DNA of 64,000 bases from CAZSNH01 sp052388455 (lineage in GTDB: Bacteria > Pseudomonadota > Alphaproteobacteria > Rhizobiales > Hyphomicrobiaceae), in the NCBI GenBank assembly GCA_052388455.1, contig JBQTIA010000039.1:16722-80721 (forward strand). The letters run 5' to 3'. The notes beneath the pieces were generated by a model. It saw nothing but the letters and a program-made list of their open reading frames with translations, had not been told where the DNA came from and made no database searches. Positions 60,051 through 64,000 of the stretch are shown here, piece after piece. The position numbers and the translations under genes are program-made. Each line of letters begins with the position of its first letter. Position 1 is the first letter of the stretch.

Positions 60051-60491
60051 GGTCAGCCCCTCCAACGTCCGGGCAGGTCAGCACAATCCGAAGTCGCGCC
60101 AGCCCTGCCTGCTCAGTCGCCCCTCTCAGCAATGTAAGCCTTGGGGCGACGAGGACAAGAGCTAACCGCTGCGGCATGAACAGTGGCTGAATGGCTGTGG
60201 ATTGATGGCGGCAAAGGGGCGCGGTCTGGCGACCTGCGAGCATGGTTAGGCGCCGCTTACTCGATCCGTGAACGGCCCCTTACGCGGCGTGCGGAAGCGA
60301 TCAGTCTGCGCCGGATTGAGCCAGTGCCAGCAGCTTCGCTTCACTCTGGTTGCGGATCGATCATCAACGGTCCGTCGGGGCGTTTACGGCTTTTTGTTCT
60401 GGCCGCTGTCATCGTCGTCACCGGCCGGATCGAACGCGAAATTTCGATCCAGGGAGGCGCGCGGAGCTATACGAGAGCCCGCGGCGCGGAA
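60051..60491. other. 441-bp gap with no clear gene
   Basis: The frame of the following Sel1-like gene is open upstream to 60183, including a hydrophobic patch (RLFVLAAVIVVTG), but it lacks a normal start and its Arg/Ser-rich composition looks noncoding. No other feature is seen. Confidence 0.4.
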
Positions 60492-60794
60492 ATGAAGACC
60501 GGCATTTCGGATGGAGACGGACGGATGGCGCGAGTGGATTTCGATGCGCGGGAGATCGTAGAGTTCGCCGCCCAGGGCGGGGCACCGGATGCCCTGTTCG
60601 AACTCGGCCTGATGTACTGCTCGGGCCGCGAGGTCGACATGGATCTCGTGCAGGCGCACAAGTGGTTCAACCTCGCAGCTCTTCGCGGCAATGACGAAGC
60701 CAAGCGCTATCGTCTCGAGATTTCCAGCGAGATGAGCAAGATGGATATTGCCGAAGCGCAGCGTCAGGCGCGCGAGTGGCTGAAGGTCCACTGA
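60492..60794 (+). CDS. Sel1-like repeat protein
   Basis: 100 residues. A single Sel1-like unit is recognisable: ALFELGLMYCSGREVDMDLVQAHKWFNLAALRGNDEAKRYR, followed by the helix EMSKMDIAEAQRQAREWL. Such small proteins are common in Hyphomicrobiales and are probably protein-binding adaptors. ATG 60492 gives a short leader; ATG 60525 (MARVDFDA) is also possible. Confidence 0.75.
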   Translation: MKTGISDGDGRMARVDFDAREIVEFAAQGGAPDALFELGLMYCSGREVDMDLVQAHKWFNLAALRGNDEAKRYRLEISSEMSKMDIAEAQRQAREWLKVH

Positions 60795-60812
60795 CGCCCA
60801 GCGGCCTCGAGC

Positions 60813-61541
60813 TCAGCAGCTCTGAAACAGCGACGTGACGCAATTCCAGGTCTTCTTGGCGGCGTTGCCGACCGCACTGCCCGCTTCGCCGATCGTCTCA
60901 CCGGCCGACTTCGCGGTATCACTGACCGCATCTCCCGCCTTCTTGGCAGTATCGGCCACGGTCTGTCCGGCCGATTTGAGACCCTTCTTCGACGCTTCGA
61001 GCGTATCTCCCGCCAACTCCTCGACGGTCTGCGGCACCCGCTTCGGAGGCGCGTCCTCGCCCGGCGCAGGAACGCCATCGACATTCGTGCCATCCACGAT
61101 CGCATCGTCCGGCGTGATGTCAGGCGCAGTCGGCGATGTCTGCGGGACGCGCGGACCGCTGCCGGTCCCGATCGCAGCAGACGGCGGAGAGGTCCGGGGA
61201 TCAGCATGGGGTGGCGGCCCCGGCACGGGCACCGCCGTCTCGACATTGACCGGCGGCAAAGGCGCCTCTCCGGGCGGAGCGGCGAGAACCTTGTGCACAC
61301 CCGGACAGGGCGTAGAAACCTTGCGGTCGACACTGCAGCTATCGTGGCCACCCTGGCGCGCCAGCTCGGTCACACACAGCAGCCACGCCCGGGCATCGCT
61401 CGGCGCGATGCTTTCGACCTCGCAACGGTAGCTGACATCGGGAGACGAACAGGACACGCAATACTCTGCCGCCACCGCCGGACCTGCCAGACCAGTGGCC
61501 ACGGCCAGTGTGAACGAAAGCCGTTTCGACATCCTGCTCAT
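60813..61541 (-). CDS. Secreted Pro-rich protein with helical tail
   Basis: 242 residues. Signal peptide (LSFTLAVATGLAGPAVAAE); a Cys-rich N-domain (EYCVSCSSPDVSYRCEVES, WLLCVTELARQGGHDSCSVDRKVSTPCPG); a Pro-rich linker (about 80-170); a C-terminal helical repeat region built from AKKAGDAVSDTAKSAGETIG-type 11-mers, and Cys near the end. The tail resembles amphipathic apolipoprotein/LEA-like repeats; it could bind membranes. No function is known. Confidence 0.65.
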   Translation of the reverse strand: MSRMSKRLSFTLAVATGLAGPAVAAEYCVSCSSPDVSYRCEVESIAPSDARAWLLCVTELARQGGHDSCSVDRKVSTPCPGVHKVLAAPPGEAPLPPVNVETAVPVPGPPPHADPRTSPPSAAIGTGSGPRVPQTSPTAPDITPDDAIVDGTNVDGVPAPGEDAPPKRVPQTVEELAGDTLEASKKGLKSAGQTVADTAKKAGDAVSDTAKSAGETIGEAGSAVGNAAKKTWNCVTSLFQSC

Positions 61542-61809
61542 GACGGGCCTGCTCATGACGGTGGCGTCCATCGGCGCGGGCGGAGGCGCCCCGACCGCGG
61601 CTGATCTCGTATAGCCAGTCAATAGCGCCCTTCGTGTGACTGTTCCTATGGCACGTCTGTGCCTGAAAAACCATCAGTCCCGGTGGATTTTGGTACCAGC
61701 TGCATGCAGGGGCGGCCAAGCGTTTCCAGCCCTACGTGTGCCGGCCGTAACAGCGGCCGAACTTTTCCCATGCCAACGTGCCCGGCATGATCAATCCGGG
61801 AGGCACGAC

Positions 61810-62412
61810 ATGAACCCCAACTACAAAGGCCCGCTCGCCATATCTCTGCTGGTTGCGGCCCACATGGGGCTCGCCTTCGGCGGCTACGCCCTGGTGTCAT
61901 CGCTGCCGACGCCCGCACCAGTTGCTGCGGAGCCGACCGTCGCCGCGCCTGAGACGGCCGCCATAGCTACTCCTCAGTCAAAGCCGGCTCCCACACCCAA
62001 GCCTGTCGCCGAAATTCCGGCTCCCGAGCAGCGCCGGCAGGCGATGGCCTTCCTGACCGAAATCTCCAAAGGCGACTATGTTGCGGCCCGCGCGATGATG
62101 ACCGACGAGGCTCGTCGCACCAACGGCGCCAAGAAGTTCAAGCGCACGGTCGAGCCGCTGACCTGGGCGCAGCTGCGGCAGGTCTCCTGGCAGAAGATCA
62201 AAACCCATGTGCAGCAGGACGACGATCTCCCCGCGTCCACGCCGCCGCCGGTCATCGCGACCGATCTCAACGGAACAATGGTCACCGCCGACTCCAACGT
62301 GAAGATCGAGCTCGGACTGGTCGCCGTCGGCGGAGAATGGAAAATCAGCCGGTTCTCGTTCGACGGGCCGCTCCCTGATCGCGCTCCCGACCTCAGGACC
62401 GCATCGAAGTAA
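61810..62412 (+). CDS. Membrane-anchored hypothetical protein
   Basis: 200 residues. N-terminal membrane helix (ISLLVAAHMGLAFGGYALV), Pro/Ala-rich linker (about 30-72), then a compact alpha+beta domain: AMAFLTEISKGDYVAARAMMTDEARRTNGAKKFKRTVEPLTWAQL, and IATDLNGTMVTADSNVKIELGLVAVGGEWKISRFSF. The last part resembles DUF4864-like or NTF2-like folds. GGGAGG precedes ATG 61810. Confidence 0.65.
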   Translation: MNPNYKGPLAISLLVAAHMGLAFGGYALVSSLPTPAPVAAEPTVAAPETAAIATPQSKPAPTPKPVAEIPAPEQRRQAMAFLTEISKGDYVAARAMMTDEARRTNGAKKFKRTVEPLTWAQLRQVSWQKIKTHVQQDDDLPASTPPPVIATDLNGTMVTADSNVKIELGLVAVGGEWKISRFSFDGPLPDRAPDLRTASK

Positions 62413-62479
62413 CCGCCGGCCGGACAGCCATTCCAATCAACCTTATAAGTTCTGGCCGACGTCATCCGTTGCCGCGGAC

Positions 62480-63511
62480 TCAGTGGGTGAAGATGCCTTC
62501 GGCTGCGAGCGCGTTGACGTTGGTCTCGTGAAACCCGCCGAGAAACGCCACGTCCACGAACTGCCCATCGACGTTGACCGAGAGCATGGTGCCGCTCGTA
62601 CGATCTTCGAGGCGGACGACATCGGCAAGGTCGGTCCCGCTGGACTTGACGAAATCGTGCAGGTCGATCGTGTCTTCGGAGTTGAAGTCGGCGATGAAAT
62701 CGACGCCCTGGTGCACGCCGCCGGAGATCACGTCCTTGACCAGGAACTCATAGGTGTCATAGCCGAGCCCGCCATTGTAATGATCGGCGCCGGCGCGTCC
62801 GCGGAAATAGTCGTTGCCGTCGAACCCGAGGAGCGTGTTCGCGCCCGAGTCTCCGATGAACATGTCGTGGCCATTGGTGCCTTGCACGTTCTCGACACCG
62901 GCGAATGTGTCGATACCGCTGGTCTTGATCACCAGGCCACCGTGCATGTCGACCAGCACGCCCTGGCTGCCGCTCGCGGAATAGTCGAGCGTGTCGAAGC
63001 CCGATCCGCCGGCGTACTCGTCGCTGCCGCCGCGTCCGTCGAACCAGTCCTGGCCCGATCCGCCCTCGATCCGGTCGTCGCCGTCCCCACCGTTGAGGCG
63101 ATCGTTGCCGCTGCCGCCGACGAGGAAATCGTCGCCGGCATCGCCCGCGAGGTAGTCGTCGTCGCTGTCTCCGTAGGCCACATCGTTGCCCTCTCCGCCG
63201 AAGAGGGAATCGTACCCCTTGCCGCCGGAAATCGTATCGCTGCCCTCGCCGCCGCTGACCAGATCGTTGCCCTCGCCGGCACCGACGACATCGTTGCCGG
63301 CGCCTCCGAGTATCGCGTCGTGGCCGAGGCCGCCCTCGATCACATCGTCTCCGAGGCCGCCGAACAGCACGTCGTTGCCCTCGTGCCCGTGAATGACGTC
63401 ATTGCCGTCTCCGCCGTCGATCTCGTCGTCGCCCGCGAGACCGCGGAGCTTGTCGATCAGAAGCGTGCCGAAGATGCGATCATTGCCGCTGGTGCCGTCG
63501 ATCGTCGCCAT
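62480..63511 (-). CDS. RTX calcium-binding repeat protein
   Basis: 343 residues: about 17 RTX nonapeptides over residues 10-165 (GGDGNDVIHGHEGNDVLFGG type), then a beta-domain (FDTLDYSASGSQGVLVDMHGG), more repeats and the secretion end (VDFIADFNSEDTIDLHDF, DVRLEDRTSG-like, VAFLGGFHETNVNALAAEGIF). No enzyme domain. No signal peptide. Fourth RTX gene of the window. The upstream region is unusually AT-rich. Confidence 0.9.
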   Translation of the reverse strand: MATIDGTSGNDRIFGTLLIDKLRGLAGDDEIDGGDGNDVIHGHEGNDVLFGGLGDDVIEGGLGHDAILGGAGNDVVGAGEGNDLVSGGEGSDTISGGKGYDSLFGGEGNDVAYGDSDDDYLAGDAGDDFLVGGSGNDRLNGGDGDDRIEGGSGQDWFDGRGGSDEYAGGSGFDTLDYSASGSQGVLVDMHGGLVIKTSGIDTFAGVENVQGTNGHDMFIGDSGANTLLGFDGNDYFRGRAGADHYNGGLGYDTYEFLVKDVISGGVHQGVDFIADFNSEDTIDLHDFVKSSGTDLADVVRLEDRTSGTMLSVNVDGQFVDVAFLGGFHETNVNALAAEGIFTH

Positions 63512-63873
63512 GATGCCACCCTCTCTCCCGGTTGCGCAGAGCCAAAAGATTGGCCGTCGCTCTCTCCCTGAGCTTGGCCGCGGTCCTGCCGATCACTTTC
63601 CATCGGGGTTTTGCCATCAATATCTCGATGAATTGCGAGATATTTCAGCTCAAATTCCCCGGGCTGTTTTATGAACTTATCAAACGCACATGAAACATGC
63701 GTGTGATCAGGAAATAAAAACAAAATCGAAAAAACATCAAATTAAAAATATCGATGAATATCGTGCTGATTTGATATGATTTCGTGTAATATTTCAGGCG
63801 GCATAAACTGAAATTAGAATTCGCATATGCCGCGAGAAAACGGCCGTTGCAAGCCGCAACATGCCCGAGCGAA
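63512..63873. other. AT-rich region upstream of the RTX gene
   Basis: About 360 bases. 63650-63830 is strikingly AT-rich for this genome (AAAACATCAAATTAAAAATA and similar), a likely promoter or foreign stretch. No gene is seen. Confidence 0.5.
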
Positions 63874-64000
63874 ATCGGGTAGGAGGCGGGGTTGCCCCCG
63901 CCGTCCTCCCACACCACCGGACGTACGGTTCCGTATCCGGCGGTTCATGATACGCGATTGAGGCGTCGGTGTTCCATCTGAAGTGATGGCAGTCCGAGTT
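63874..64000 (-). mobile_element. Group II intron 3' end (domains V and VI), cut by window edge
   Basis: On the minus strand, ACCGCCGGA and TCCGGTGGT (near 63913-63944) pair as the domain V stem, with an upper stem TACGG/CCGTA and a catalytic-triad-like CGG/CGT region. Domain VI follows: GGAGGACGGCGGGGG with CCCCGCCTCCTACCC, a stem with a possible bulged branch-point A, and the end CCCGAT at 63874. This closely matches the 3' ends of bacterial group II introns. The reverse-transcriptase gene would lie beyond the right edge. Confidence 0.65.

Noticed and set aside
1..64000. CRISPR arrays, tRNA or rRNA genes
   Set aside because: No regular repeat-spacer pattern, cloverleaf or rRNA signature was recognised by eye; a covariance search was not possible.

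Overview
The window is high-GC and gene-dense, and looks like a chromosome segment of an alphaproteobacterium of the Hyphomicrobiales (Rhizobiales) type. The evidence is conserved gene order: rnd next to aspS; ispH-thrB-rnhA; the Fo operon atpI-atpB-atpE-atpF'-atpF with the b/b' pair of phototroph-related alphaproteobacteria; pyrB with a degenerate pyrC, plsY and dprA; and ruvX near gatC-gatA, with gatB further on. No rRNA, tRNA or CRISPR was recognised by eye.

Layout. 1-6.5 kb: truncated rnd, a secreted CAP-domain/RTX protein, aspS, then a small accessory patch. The patch holds a HicB-type antitoxin gene, a hicA broken by a 118-bp palindromic element, a second 90-bp copy of the aspS 3' end, a zeta-toxin-like kinase with a small partner gene, and a membrane protein. 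6.5-16.5 kb: small hypotheticals, a CHAP-like secreted protein, a cupin, rnhA-thrB-ispH, a lipoprotein, the Fo operon, an SH3-domain protein and a VOC protein. 16.7-31.3 kb: dprA-plsY, an MBL hydrolase, pyrC'-pyrB, an AidB-like acyl-CoA dehydrogenase, DUF599 and PcfJ-like proteins, ruvX, a fused membrane/spermidine-synthase-like protein, and gatC-gatA. 31.3-43.6 kb, between gatA and gatB: an orphan HicB, three L,D-transpeptidases, a chorismate mutase, an amidohydrolase, a periplasmic glutathione peroxidase, small secreted proteins (one frameshifted) and a large serralysin-like RTX metalloprotease.

43.6-64 kb: gatB; a subtilase-porin pair joined by an ATGA overlap, with a MarR gene upstream; an ECF sigma gene coupled to two anti-sigma-like genes; then DUF4956, a VTC-domain polyphosphate polymerase, a phytase-like esterase and an RTX-repeat protein. 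Next come a double-DedA protein, lipoproteins, a quinone oxidoreductase with a GST, a Sel1-like protein and a fourth RTX protein. At the right edge is what looks like the 3' end (domains V-VI) of a group II intron.

The most interesting candidate system is the 50.5-55.9 kb block. An ECF sigma/double anti-sigma operon stands beside polyphosphate synthesis (VTC plus DUF4956), a secreted phytase-like protein and a pure RTX calcium-binding protein, where related clusters usually carry CotH. Other notable points are the aspS-tail duplication around the broken hicBA pair, a hairpin that would cover the ribosome binding site of the glutathione peroxidase gene, and a CG-tract frameshift in a small Cys-rich secreted protein.
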